DNA of 64,000 bases from Marthasterias glacialis. Taxonomy: Eukaryota; Echinodermata; Asteroidea; Forcipulatida; Asteriidae. Below, piece after piece: positions 1-11,344 of the stretch. Under the pieces are notes generated by a model, which had not been told where the DNA came from, did no database searches, and worked only from the letters and a program-made list of their open reading frames with translations. The stretch's first letter is position 1, and each line of letters opens with the position of its first letter. The position numbers were made by a program, and so were the translations under genes. The stretch lies in the NCBI GenBank assembly GCA_911728455.2, contig OU452240.1, positions 2,728,001-2,792,000 of the forward strand, written 5' to 3'.

Positions 1-2680
1 CGTAAGAGTTAAAAAAGACCCCCCAAAATCTTAAAGTTTGGAACTAAGCAATCATTAATTCTAACTTACCTCACATTGCTGCTCCATGTTGACAACGCAC
101 AATCGTATTCCATAATGATATACGTTTATAAGTGCCAAGGAAAAGAAGAGAAATAACCAGGTGAACATGTGACATAACAGTACGTCGATATCGTCATATC
201 GTACTATCTTTGAGTAATGTGACATCTTATTTTCAAACAGCAGTTTTAAGAGCATACGACTGACACGTTGTCTTAGTTAAATAGACAAACACATATTGAC
301 CTGGTATAAAGTTTGCTGCCACCTATCAATCCAAAGTAGACAATTACTGATATATGTCTTTAACAAAGATTACTAAGGCAAATTGAATTGGACTTGGGCA
401 GGGAAAACAAATGTTTATAAAAGGAAAAAAGGATCGGATATTTATTGCTGTAATCGTTGAAGTCACGGAAAGTTATGTTACGATGAACCATAATTAATAA
501 GTACTAATACATACCCTCTTCACGGACGAAGATCCACAGATCCAAAGAAAGATTTAAGAAGGTAAAGGAGATAAAAAATTCAAAGTAAATTCGAAGGATG
601 TAAAACAAAATGCGGTAATCCAATTTCAATTCAATCTCTCATTTTTTTTTTAAAGCATGAACATTCTACGGGTACACTCATTTACTAATTTATAATCATT
701 TTTCAAGCTTCAAAATGCAATCGAAATCAATAAAAAACAGTAACACCCGGACTTTGTTCTGGATATTATGTGCACATCGAATAAAAAAACCCCAACAAAA
801 CAATAAACAAAACCTACAAACCCCCTACACAATACTTGTGTGTTCATTCATTAAATAATCAAATGCAGTGTGATATAAAAAAAATCATAAATTTCTTCTC
901 GTTTCACAACTCTCTCTCTATACCATAGGGTTATATATAAGAACTAGAAGGAGCACTCATGATGTCACGTATGGAACTCCGCTGACCCACCATGGCCCTA
1001 TGGGACATTAGCATACGAATGTCCACTTACAAAATGTCTGCTGTGAAAACTGATGAGTGTAAATGAATGGTCCGCGCCATTTTCTCAATGGTCAAAAAAT
1101 GCTCCTTGTCGGGCCGTGTCGCATGGTTTAGTACGCTCTCTAGTTGTTATTTATTATAAACTCTATGCTCCATACAAAGGGGAGTGCGCCCTCTATTGAT
1201 TATTGTGATCCTAAAAGATCCCACCGGGGGACTACAGTTTAATCAATTCGCATGTATCTGAAATGTTCCTATTTTTAAGGGGGCGGGGCTGCAGGGTGGA
1301 AGGAAGTATTAAAGTAAATAATATTGTATTTTTGTGCCAAAAGGTACAACTTTGACCGTATTTGAATCATTTCAAACCTGTCAATATTTTTGATAAACGA
1401 GGCATCATAGGAAAAAGATAAACAGGTTTGATAATGTCCCAGGTGACATAAGAGGAAGGCCCTGAATTTACGAAGCTCGCAAGTTACTGCGTCGTGAGTT
1501 TTAGCATGTATATATAACATAATACAAAACTCGTCGGGAAGGGGTTTGTGAGCCAACTTTCTGCCCGAAGAAATGCTTTATGAATGGTTCAGTTCTCAGG
1601 ATGAGACCAGTGAGACCAGAAAAGCTGGTGGCTTGCCTCCACCGCATGACAGTTAGCCGGTTTCAAATAAATAATGTTGGAAGGGAAAATACTCAAATGT
1701 ATCCAAACGCTGGAATGAGAAAAAAAGTCTTCTTTTTTATGATAAGACATTCAATATTCCGAGATTCTGACATTTTACACAGTGAACAATGACAACAATA
1801 TTGTACCACAAAATAAAATATGACTCTCTTTCATTCTCGAACACAACTAAAAATAGTTTACAAGACAACTTCATTTCAAAATTAGCTTTACGAAATACCA
1901 TAGCATGCTTTTTCCGAAAGTAATTTTCAACCAATAACAAGCAACCACATGAATACAAACAAAGCAAAATGTAAAGTAAACATTATCTGTTGTTAACTTA
2001 CCCGGGCGCCCTTCAGGTCAGCAGTGGAGTGAAAAACACACAAACGCAACATGAATAAAAAATAAAAGACAACAACATTGTGTAAATAAAATCAGATATA
2101 AACTGGCGCAAAACGTAAAGGTAATAGGATTGGTAAAGCTGATAGTGCAGTGTTCTTACTTTGTGCGACTCATTCTAGACATAAATCATGAATTTGTGAC
2201 AAATTTTGCTCAATCCGTTGTCCAACGAGTCAGGACAAAATGGTGAAAAACTGTGCACACTTTTCAGCATGTAAAACACATTGTCCTTAATTTCGACTGT
2301 GAAAACCGAAATCAAAATCGGGGTCTTCAAGTTCTATTTTCTCGACTCTGACAGCTATTCAGACAGAACTATTTCTATTGACGATTAGTACTGGTATGCA
2401 CTTCGTAATCAGTAAGCTTTCAGACTGATACCTTAATAAAAACAAAATTGGAATGAATACCAACCCTGTATTCTACCTTTAAACACTTTTTGCTAATGCT
2501 TTTACTGTCGTAGCTTCCTACGGTTAACCATGTGGTGTATTGTATTGGAGCACTACGTCCACTTACCTCTCAAACTCTGTTATAAGATTGGGTTCTCACT
2601 AGATTAAGGTATGAACGACTGGAGGGATACACACGTTTGAGACAGTACTTATGGAGAAGCCATGTTTAAATAAAAAGTCA
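1..2680. other. AT-rich sequence with no recognisable gene
   Basis: I see no exon, RNA gene or recognisable transposon here. Open frames are short and look random. The only point of interest is a CTCF-like site near 1190, listed separately. Confidence 0.5.
1184..1198 (-). promoter_or_regulatory. CTCF-like motif
   Basis: Read on the minus strand this gives CAATAGAGGGCGCAC, close to the CTCF core CCASYAGRGGGCGCY with one or two mismatches in the first half. CTCF is known across bilaterians, but occupancy cannot be judged from sequence, and such a site could occur by chance in 64 kb. Confidence 0.25.
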
Positions 2681-2681
2681 A

Positions 2682-2697
2682 CAGCGCCCTCTGTTGG
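2682..2697 (-). promoter_or_regulatory. CTCF-like motif
   Basis: The minus strand reads CCAACAGAGGGCGCTG, which agrees with CCASYAGRGGGCGCTG at all but one position. It is the best CTCF-like match I noticed in the window and lies in otherwise unremarkable sequence just before a MITE-related fragment. Confidence 0.35.
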
Positions 2698-2720
2698 CGG
2701 GTGTGAACACATTTTTACAA

Positions 2721-2810
2721 ACTCGTCGGGTCAGTATTGACCCGGTTCCGGGCCCAAGGGTGGGGAAAAACTTATTTTGGGGGTCAGCGTGACCCGTTTT
2801 ACTCAAGGGA
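2721..2810. repeat. Fragment of the GGGTCA..TGACCC MITE family
   Basis: The segment contains GGGTCAGTATTGACCCGG followed by GGTCAGCGTGACCCG, the alternating GGGTCA/TGACCC pattern of the complete elements at 11969-12361 and 40576-40699. No clean ends or target duplications are visible, so it is a decayed copy. Confidence 0.55.
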
Positions 2811-3128
2811 ATTTGGTGATCTATGGAATTAAGTGTTTCTGGTTCAGTTTTTGGTTCATCTTGCCCCCAAATCAGGTCCTGCCGAATTGATACACATTTT
2901 CTCCTTCTACTCCTTGGACCCTGATCTTGGTAAATTATTACCTGGGAAATTTAGAGTGCATACCCTTTGATTCTACCGACTGATTAGTAGTAGTGACGTT
3001 AAATTTTTACCAGGTATGTATCAATCAATTAATTCATCAATCGGTGCACTTGCACTTGTATTGTTGGATATTACAAGAACGTAATAAAAGTATAAACCAC
3101 TAACAACACCAAGTAAGTGTTTTATATC

Positions 3129-3373
3129 GTTACCCACCATTAAGTCCGACATGGACTATTAAGTCCGACACAATGTGTCCGACGAACGATTGGGTCCGAC
3201 CCCATTGTGTCCGCGGACATTGGGTAGGACCTAATGGTTAGTCGGACACTGGGTCGGGCATAATGGTTTGTCGAACACAATGGGTTGGACAGAATGGTTC
3301 GTCGGACACTATGGGTCGGACATATTCTTTCGAAATTTCTTAAAGGTCGACGTCGGACATAATGGTGCGTAAC
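3129..3373. mobile_element. MITE with GTTACGCACCATTATGTCCGAC ends, copy 1
   Basis: The left end GTTACCCACCATTAAGTCCG and the inverse of the right end, GTTACGCACCATTATGTCCG, form terminal inverted repeats of about 22 bp. The interior is made of imperfect repeats of GTCGGACATAATGG and GTCGGACACAATGGG in both orientations. Related copies lie at 21928-22150 and 54607-54950. There is no coding capacity, so this is a non-autonomous DNA element of unknown superfamily. Confidence 0.75.
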
Positions 3374-3660
3374 ACAGAAGCAGGTTCAAAAAGGCCAACG
3401 TAGGAAAAAGTGAAGCAAAGTTGTTTTTATATATATACTTTCTTTATACGACAGAAAATGACTTTAAAAAGACAACGAGACCAGAAAACTGAGAAGCTTT
3501 TAGGATTTAAAGTCTCCATAGGTTTTTTCTCTGATACTTTTAAAATTTCTGTACCACGTTCCAAACCCTGTTACTCAAGATCAAGGATTGTTTCAAATTA
3601 CAGAAATTGCTCGTTTTGAATTAAATCGCATCAACAGATTTTAAGGATACTTTACGATTT

Positions 3661-3770
3661 CCAATATTTTTGGGTGGTGAACAAAAAAAAATTACTGGAG
3701 GGGGATTTGAACCTGCGACCTCCGGCTAAACGTACTGACGCTTTCCCAATTGAGCTATCCAGCCCTAATG
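3661..3770 (-). mobile_element. tRNA-derived SINE (family A), minus strand
   Basis: Read on the minus strand, GGCTGGATAGCTCAATTGGG is an A-box region and GGTCGCAGGTTCAAATCC a B-box region, the split RNA polymerase III promoter of a tRNA. Anticodon and T-stems do not pair well, so this is a SINE head rather than a functional tRNA. The following body matches the copies near 40000 and 53500. A 71 aa-scale open frame across it is incidental. Confidence 0.75.
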
Positions 3771-3893
3771 TTGGCGGTCTCCCTATTAATTGTCAATATC
3801 GTTGTTTGGTAGGGGGGGGGGGGGCGCCAGTCAGAAGCCATTCAACCGGTTACTGCCGTGTAGCCAGGGATCACACCCCATTATACCATACAA

Positions 3894-3913
3894 CCATAGA
3901 GCTAGCTCTATGG
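3894..3913. repeat. Perfect 20 bp palindrome
   Basis: CCATAGAGCTAGCTCTATGG is its own reverse complement. It lies just downstream of a poly-G tract and may be the centre of a decayed foldback element; no function is evident. Confidence 0.6.
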
Positions 3914-3957
3914 ATATAACCTGGGAAGCGGCAGCACGGGGATTTTTATATTGATAT

Positions 3958-4015
3958 CAAGCAATAAATCCAAGTGAAACTGACTGGGTAAAATTTTAAA
4001 TCAATTTTATTGGGA
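3958..4015 (-). repeat. Body fragment of SINE family A
   Basis: AGCAATAAATCCAAGTGAAA and the following CTGACTGGGTAAAATTTTA resemble the body at 39990-40050 that precedes a tRNA head on the minus strand. Here the head is missing, so it is a truncated copy. Confidence 0.5.
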
Positions 4016-5376
4016 AAAAATCCATTATTGGCCTATTGTATTTGTTTCGTGAAGACCGGGATAAGTAAAGTGTATTATTTAATTTCCGAAAAACATATAA
4101 CAGTGCATGTCCAGTACGTTTTTCATCTTTATGAGAAACATTCTGAAGATTAGAATGTATCCATGGTGATCCGGAAATGCGCGCTGATTTCCAACTCTAC
4201 CCCAAAGCATTAAACCAAGTAGATCATTAAGTAGGAGAAATAAAATGAAGCAAAGTAAGAGGTTTTTCTCTCAAATGTATTTTTCTATATTTGTTTTTTC
4301 CCCCTTTCTTTTCCCCTCTCTTTTTCTGTGGTAATTTTAGGCACATTTGTTGATTAGGAACGGCATGGGGGTAAGGAACAATAGCCTTGAGCGCACGGAA
4401 ATCTTTTGACGCCCGCAGTTGTTTTGTAGCAACGCCCAAGACTTTTCTCAAGGGGTAAAGCTCCTGTCGCGGAGAAATTTTTTTCCTCCAATTTGAGCGG
4501 TACTCGATAAGGGAGGCGGGGGATGACTTCTGCCCTGGGTCTCGCCAACGCCATGGGACGTAAATTAAGAAAACATAATTGTATCGGTTGGGGAGTTGGA
4601 GGTCTATCGGACTGCAATTAGCGGCAGGTCCTCGGGATGAGTCTCGGGAATAATGTTCTGTTAACATGATCAAAAAGGAAAGTCTTGATTTGTAAAGAAA
4701 GCGGAATTAATGCTTGTTGTGTTGTGCCGAGCGCCGATCGTTGTTGGACCGATATTGAGTTTCTTTTTTTTCTCTCAAAAGCGTGTCTTATTTTAGCGAA
4801 GCGTCTTGTAGGCTTCTTTGTGCGTGTGATGTGTACACGAACAGTCAGACATCAAAGATAATTACATTTATAATTACATTTATTTCAAAAACAAGTGCGG
4901 CCCGCAGTTTCTGATCGAATTTCTAAAAAAAAAAAAATAAATAAAAAAAAAAAATATAAAAAAATAATAATAATAATTGTATGATAAGACTCAACACTGT
5001 TGCTGATTAGCAGAGAAATCAGAACCTTGGAAGGATTTTAAGAAGCCATGGAATGACCATTGGTTATTTGAAATTGAAACATTTTCTTTAATTTTCAGAT
5101 GTGAAGGTTGCCCCTTGACCATTTTCAAAGGATAGTGCTCACTTTTATAATTAAGCTCCGAAAGTCCTGAACATTTTCTTCTTTTTAAGTCTCTTGAAAC
5201 AGATAGGGTTTCTAGTTTCTGTTTCCCAGCCATTTCTTATCCGAGCACATTATTTATTCATTTCATTTAAAATCGAGACTTCATTTCCAATCTCCATCCA
5301 TTAAACATTTTAAGTCCATTGCAAGCCAAATACAACCGTCATGAAAGGTCACTCTGACATAATGATAACATCCTTT

Positions 5377-5425
5377 GAGCCTTCGAGAACGACTCTGCTA
5401 GGGTCGAAACGTGAGGCCATTAACA
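5377..5425 (+). repeat. GTCGAAACGTGAGG repeat motif, copy 1 (Penelope-like tail?)
   Basis: GACTCTGCTAGGGTCGAAAC followed by GTGAGGCCATT recurs at 29917-29964 and, inverted and more diverged, at 36761-36800. The GACTCTGCTAGGGTC hairpin next to GAAACGT resembles the ends of Penelope-like or hammerhead-bearing retroelements in marine animals. That identity is inferred from memory. Confidence 0.45.
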
Positions 5426-5645
5426 ATTGTTGTATCATTTTAACTCCTTACCAATGCAGTTGTGCATTACCGACCATTGGGTTTTGAATACTATCTTTTA
5501 CTTATCCATAGACGCTGCAAAGTTGAAAGTTCAAAGGTCATAGACAAACAATTGTGGGCCCTACTCGTTCGCAAAAAAATATACTACATGTTAACTACCA
5601 TAATATAGCAAATCAAAAACAAAAGGAGTACTCTAATAAGGAACT

Positions 5646-5795
5646 ATAATTAAATAGTAAACTTGCGGGTACAACCATGTATGAAAACTCTTTTGGAAAG
5701 GAGTGGTGGCTCTGAAAAGAGCCGTTGGGGTCTCGACGTTTCGAACAGTATACTCTGTTCGTCTTCAGGAGAAAGTACTCTCTAAAAAAACATTA
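5646..5795 (-). mobile_element. Penelope-like tail with hammerhead-like core, copy 1
   Basis: On the minus strand, CTCCTGAAGACGAACAG runs into a loop, CTGTTCGAAACGTCGAG, and then CGGCTCTTTTCAGAGCC. An inverted copy at 55394-55518 shares both the TTCGAAAC hairpin and the tail TACCCGCAAGTTTACTATTT. Relatives occur at 12786-12850 and 16799-16999. The CTGAAGA..GAAAC..GTC arrangement resembles hammerhead ribozyme cores known in Penelope-like elements, with one extra C before stem II. No reverse transcriptase remains. Confidence 0.5.
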
Positions 5796-5925
5796 GAAAG
5801 CAGTTAGATTTGACTATAAATAACAGGGTCAGCTTGGTCCAACTGTAAATCAGTCAGTCTGACTAGTTTTTTCTAGTTAGAATTGTTTGAATACCTAAAA
5901 CTTGGGTCAAATCCAGTTACTTTTT

Positions 5926-6104
5926 CTACACGGACAAAACTGGGGTGTTAAATTGATTCTCTTGGTATCTATATGTGACAACACCAACACGGTGTTAGTT
6001 ATCCCCAATGCTTTACTGTATGTAAAATTAACACCATGTCGGTGTTGTCACATAATTATAGGTACCAAGAAAATCAATTTAACACCCCAGTTTATGCTGT
6101 ATAG
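5926..6104. mobile_element. Foldback MITE with CTGGGGTGTTAAATTGAT arms
   Basis: The two ends are long inverted repeats. The left arm carries AACTGGGGTGTTAAATTGAT, then CTTGGTATCT, GTGACAACACC and CGGTGTTA; the right arm is its inverse with few changes. The outer ends sit at TA dinucleotides, compatible with a Tc1/mariner-type duplication. A truncated relative lies at 53571-53656. It has no coding capacity. Confidence 0.75.
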
Positions 6105-6710
6105 TTGGTATAACTAAATCCGTTGCTATAGTTTTAATTTTGGTATGTTTAACTCATTTCCTAGTCAGTTTTCAACAACCAGTCAATATTTTGACTATAG
6201 ATCGTTATAAGAATGTAGGTATTGGGGACAGTCGTCCCGCACATCGGTTCGTATTTCAGCTGGAACTGTTTATCAGAACCCATCGGTACCAAGCGGCATA
6301 AAGTAAGCGGCCTCATAGGAAATCGTTTTGAACCTTTTCCATCCTTACCCATCAAGCATCATACCTTTAAAGCACGCGGTCAACATTGGTTTTTATTGTC
6401 AAAGACCAGTGTCCGCTTTGTGACCCAAAATTATACCTGACATAACAAACCTGTTGTGAACGTTCTGAGCTCAATCGGCCATAAGCGTCACGAGCAAATT
6501 AGTGAAAAGCTGTTTGCTACCTTCAAACATCGGGTATAAATTCGACTCGCGAGATCAAAACGAACCATTTCATGCATTTCTCAAAAACGGCATTTCAAGC
6601 AAACATTTTTGAAGAAATCTTTAAGTTTGTGTAAGTCTGTGATCAGATTTTATTTTCTCAATCTTACCGATTCTGCACATACCCCTTAAGAAATTAAGAC
6701 ATACCTTGAC

Positions 6711-6715
<5 letters not shown>

Positions 6716-6740
<25 letters not shown>
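6716..6740. repeat. Poly(A) tract
   Basis: An uninterrupted A run of about 25 bases. It lies among unremarkable sequence and I cannot assign it to a retroposon tail. Confidence 0.8.
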
Positions 6741-6741
<1 letters not shown>

Positions 6742-8177
6742 TGTTTTTGAAAAGGATATCCTATGCTCAGTATAATAGTATGTGTGCAGCAGCAACGATT
6801 TCCACCCCAGAGATTTAGACAAACAACCGGAAAGTTAATTGGCATCATCAGTCATGTCATATCTTTTCGGATCGAATGGATAAATACCCAGAACTGAATC
6901 CCTGGACACCACTGTACAAATACGAAGTGGAGTGTCACACTTAATCTTTGTCCAAAGTGCGGGACTCGTCAATATCATTCACATCTAGATTTCATCTTCA
7001 TAACCGATTCGGATAATCTTGTGTGTTTGTTTCATCAGAGGGTCGAGGCTGCGGGGTTAGTTTAGGCTTTGTCAATAGGCTTTTATCGAGGTGCGATCAT
7101 CTTTTATTTATTTTTTGTTTGTTTGTTTATTTGTTTCTTTTTTGTTGTTTTGTTTGTTTATTTTTGTTTGTTGGGTTGTTGGGTTGTTTGTTCGTTCGTT
7201 TTTTTTTTCTTTTCTGGCATCCACTCAAAAGTAACTGGACCGAGGTTGTCACCTAATTAGTATTGAGAAATTTGGTTTCCAATTTTAATATTACAGACAG
7301 CGAACGCTGTAAATTAAGGCATTATAACCCTATCAGGATGGAGGGGGGGAGGGACACGATGTGCCCACTGTCATATTTTTGCCCTTAACATTTGCTGCAT
7401 CCGATCACCACCAAACTTTCTGACTAATCCCAATATCCATCTAGAATCTATTTCTGAAAACAAAAAAGTTTATCAAGGGTAAGTTGTTACCATGGTAACC
7501 GTCTGTTTTACCTTGGGTCAAACGTTTTTTTTAGTACTTTTTTTTAACCCAATTTCCTCTTCTTTTTTTCAACGAAAACTACCCAACATTTCTCTAATGG
7601 CTTGTATGGGGTCATCGTGTAGAACTTGGTAGTGAACTTTCGTGGCAATTTTTATACAAACAGTTGAAAGCTTTGGGAAATACGGAGGAGGTGCACTATG
7701 TAATCCCCTTCCTGATCCTCATCAGTATAAAAAAAAATAAATAAATAAAATTAAAGAGGGAGAGAGAGAGAGAGAGAGAAAACTCGCGATAGGGTTAAAG
7801 AGTGTGAGGTTGGCTTAATGGCATCTTCACTCAACATGTTAATTTTAAATTGCTCATTTTTTTGGTTATTTTTTTCAAATTTACAGCTTAAAATTATCTT
7901 TTCAGTACGAAAATTGATAAAAAAAACCACAAGAATTTATGGCAATGAATTTTTCGTTTACTGTTTTCTCCCTAAATGTTTTAAAAATCATGTTCCAGAT
8001 CTCATTTTGCAAGGCTAACAATTTCAATATGAATCAATTCCAGTTATTTGTTTGCAATTTAATGCACATTTTCGTTCGTTTTGTTTTGGTCACAAAATTA
8101 CGGACAAAATGTCACTATAAAACCGCTTCAATTGAATATTTTATTTCTGTTTTCTATTTAATGACCACAACAATTTT

Positions 8178-8320
8178 GGTTTGAAGAACAAGGGATAAAA
8201 AATCTATCCCCTCCTTTTTGCCGGCCAGGTTTGAAGAACAAGGGATAGAACATTTTATCCCCTCCTTTTCGCTGGTCAGGTTTGAGGAACAAGGGATTGA
8301 ACATTCTATCCCCTCCTTAA
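8178..8320. repeat. Three-copy 50-51 bp tandem repeat
   Basis: GGTTTGAAGAACAAGGGATA begins copies at 8178 and 8228, and a variant begins at 8279. Each unit contains AAGGGATA..TATCCCCTCCTT, a short internal inverted repeat. On the minus strand two units translate as a 17-residue repeat, but the third is shifted by one base, which argues against a maintained reading frame. Confidence 0.75.
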
Positions 8321-8685
8321 ACACTGAAATTGTTAGCACTCGGTCCACAAACGAATCTGTTGGTACAACCTTTTTCAAAATTTCCCAACAATGAAGCATG
8401 CGTTGCCATTAAAATGTGTGCATATTTTCTTTTCGTATAATATGATGCAATAATATTCTGGAGCTCAGAAGAGGTATTAATTTAAGAGACTGTAAAAAAT
8501 GTTTTTTTCAAAAGTGCACCAATTTCTTAATTTATTTTTGCAGCAACATTTTTTATTAAAAAAACAGCATGATTTTAACATTTTAAAAACAACTTCAAAA
8601 AATGTTGCCATAGATTACCAAAAACAATTGGAAAACGAAAAACTGTAGTTAAAAATGAACATGTCACTCAAATAAAAAAACTCCT

Positions 8686-8745
8686 GGTCAGATTTGACCC
8701 GGATTCCAGGTCGTAGGGGGCCTGACCCATATCGAGGTCAGTATA
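8686..8745. repeat. Fragment of the GGGTCA..TGACCC MITE family
   Basis: GGTCAGATTTGACCCGGATT followed by a CCAGGTC block matches the left arm of the elements at 11969 and 40576. The right arm is missing. Confidence 0.55.
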
Positions 8746-8979
8746 TGGCAATTACATGTTATAGTAGATTTCACTAAAACAAAACGAGTGAAAAAATGTT
8801 AAACTAAAACACATGATCAGGAACATTCTCATATGTGATAGACATAGCTATTTTTCTAGTAGTTTTTTTTCATAATACAACCTGTAAGCCATACGTATGT
8901 ACCGAAAGACAATGTTTCCCTCCTTAGTTAATCGTTAGGTCAATAAATATTTTATCTATACACTTTTGACAGTGATAAT

Positions 8980-10700
8980 AATCACCTTCTATTTGTCATC
9001 CCTTAACCCCAGCTCAACCAATCAATGTCCACCACTAGGTGGTGACGTGGATTAATGAATGGCGATCAATATGATTAGAGTGTCGTAGATAACTTCGGTT
9101 GACGTCAAGTGGTCGGTGACCTAACAATATTTTATAGTCGACCTTTATTAAACACGACAATTTGTTAACATAAACTAGATTCCTGAGAGACAAATATTGC
9201 TGTTTTTATGAACCTGAATGAAAAAACACAAATTAATTTTAAGATATCTACGTCGCCCAGTATAAGTTCCCTTCGTCGGTTTGCTTACCAAGCGGCTATT
9301 ACACAAAATACTTTTGAACGAAAGTCCTTAGTGTAGTCTTATTATGTCCAGCTAGACATTTAGAACAAGTCATTGTAATTCCAAGCTGCTACACCCATGC
9401 TTTTTAATTTCTTTTTTCATAGGGCCCTGTTTTCTTTTCGTATTAAAAACAATTCCTGTACACCTAAAGGTGGGGTGTATTAAGTTGTTGCACATTTTCC
9501 GGAGTGATTTCTAAAAGCTTGTTATAATAAACTGAACACAATTAGTCATACGTGACCACAGTGGTAAAGAATAAAAAAAAAAACACTTTTTACCAACGAG
9601 GTTCTGCGATCTCAAGTGTGTTTGGTGGCAGCGGTGGGATTCAAAAGTAGGTCACCCGACGTGGACGATGATCATGTACAGCGATATTGTAATTAAAAAT
9701 GATGAATCAATGTCCCACGAGTTTTCCCCGAAACCGCTTGTTTTAATCTCACTCTCGTAGGCTCCTGTAAAAATTGACCTTTGCTTCCTGCTTTTGGTGG
9801 CCGATCTCAGAAGTGCCAACTTTTGTTCATTTCCGTTTTGAAATTCTAGAATGTCACTGGAAATTCTGACATGAAAACCTGCATCCCACACATGCTCTTA
9901 ATGCCTACAAACCCTCCTTAGATTCGACTGAATTGAATGACGGCTTTTTGCTCAATTCGCTAAACGATGTTTATAGAGTCACGTCTGCTCATACAATAAA
10001 AAGTACAACAGGCCTTATTCCAAAATTAAATTTGAAGTACAATGAAATAAATAGTAACCCAAAGTAACAATATGAGAGCTCGCCTAGTATAATGCTAGTT
10101 CAAGAACCACAAACCTCCAGAGAAATGTTCGACCTATTTTGTCATTATTTTTTTTTTCAAATACTGTCTGAGTCGATCGAGAAGACATCAAATGAAGACC
10201 CCTAAATCACCATTGCTTATTTGGAATGCGACTATCGATATAACTTCACGTGAACGTGCACAAAACCCCTGGGAAATTTAAACGTTTTTATTTTAATTTT
10301 CTGCACCGAATTGGATCAGCTAAACTGATAAAATTGTTGTAACCAGAGGAATGGAATTAATTTGCTATTTCAAATAAACAACGGTGCACTTTCCCCTTTA
10401 TGGCCCTTTGAGCTTCTGAATCGAATGGGTGAAAGAGCTTCAGAAGCGACGTCAAACACTTAACTAGAAGCAAACATTTTATCATCGACCAAAATGGGTG
10501 GTATGAACTGTCACCTGAAACACAGTGAAGGTTACAATGCAACACAGTGAAGGTTACAATGCGTCCATCGGTGTTTTAAAAAGTAAATTCATTCCCACTG
10601 TCTAGCTCTCTGTAGAGACCACACCAAACAAAAAACCGGCCTGCTAATTTAAGCGGTTCCGTTTTTATTGAATTTAACGAAAACAAATTTGTACTGACGT
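8980..10700. other. Sequence with no gene recognised
   Basis: There are no clear exons, RNAs or transposon ends. The minus-strand open frame at 9652-9891 looks mildly protein-like but has a stop just upstream and no convincing splice site, so I do not call it. Confidence 0.4.
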
Positions 10701-10718
10701 GTAGTCATATAACAACCC

Positions 10719-11037
10719 AACAAACAAACAAACAAACAAACAAACAAACAAACAAACAAACAAACAAACAAACAAACAAACAAACAAACAAACAAACAAA
10801 CAAACAAACAAACAAACAAACAAACAAACAAACAAACAAACAAACAAACAAACAAACAAACAAACAAACAAACAAACAAACAAACAAACAAACAAACAAA
10901 CAAACAAACAAACAAACAAACAAACAAACAAACAAACAAACAAACAAACAAACAAACAAACAAACAAACAAACAAACAAACAAACAAACAAACAAACAAA
11001 CAAACAAACAAACAAACAAACAAACAAACAAACAAAC
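10719..11037. repeat. (CAAA)n microsatellite, about 320 bp
   Basis: About 80 uninterrupted CAAA units, TTTG on the minus strand. The three long minus-strand frames encoding repeated Cys-Leu-Phe-Val are artefacts of this array. Such a pure array implies recent expansion and is likely to vary in length between individuals. Confidence 0.97.
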
Positions 11038-11344
11038 ACATCAATATGAACGATTCAAAATGTTGGTACTTACCAAATCAATCTGAACCAAGGCGAAGAA
11101 AACAATTGTAAAGAAACGGGAAGGAAACAGATGCTTTATTAGTCTGCAAAACATATACACTTTCAACAATTCGGTTCAAACATGACACCGGTTTGTTATA
11201 AACACTGTCTACTCAGTACGTTGGGAGTCCAGCAGAGAATACAGCAATTATTTCACACCGATGTTGGAATAAAACCAAAATAAAATTCTTTATCCACGAT
11301 GCAAATTTGTTTACATCAGTTAAATAAATAGTTGCGTCATTTAG

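Noticed and set aside
3695-3765. tRNA gene on the minus strand
   Set aside because: A and B boxes are present, but the anticodon arm and T-stem do not pair and the same sequence plus tail recurs, so it is a SINE head.
4227-4673. 148-codon minus-strand open frame
   Set aside because: It is the longest frame not made of simple repeats. However, its C-terminal third is a Lys/Gly-rich translation of a T/C-rich tract, a second frame overlaps it in another phase, and no family or splice context is visible.
8178-8320. CRISPR array
   Set aside because: Three near-identical 50 bp units are directly abutting, with no unique spacers, and the genome is eukaryotic. It is an ordinary tandem repeat.
9652-9891. 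79-codon minus-strand frame with protein-like composition
   Set aside because: There is an in-frame stop just upstream, a GTG rather than an ATG start, no convincing acceptor or donor, and no recognised family.
10649-11044. Three overlapping Cys-Leu-Phe-Val repeat proteins
   Set aside because: They are pure translations of the (CAAA)n microsatellite.
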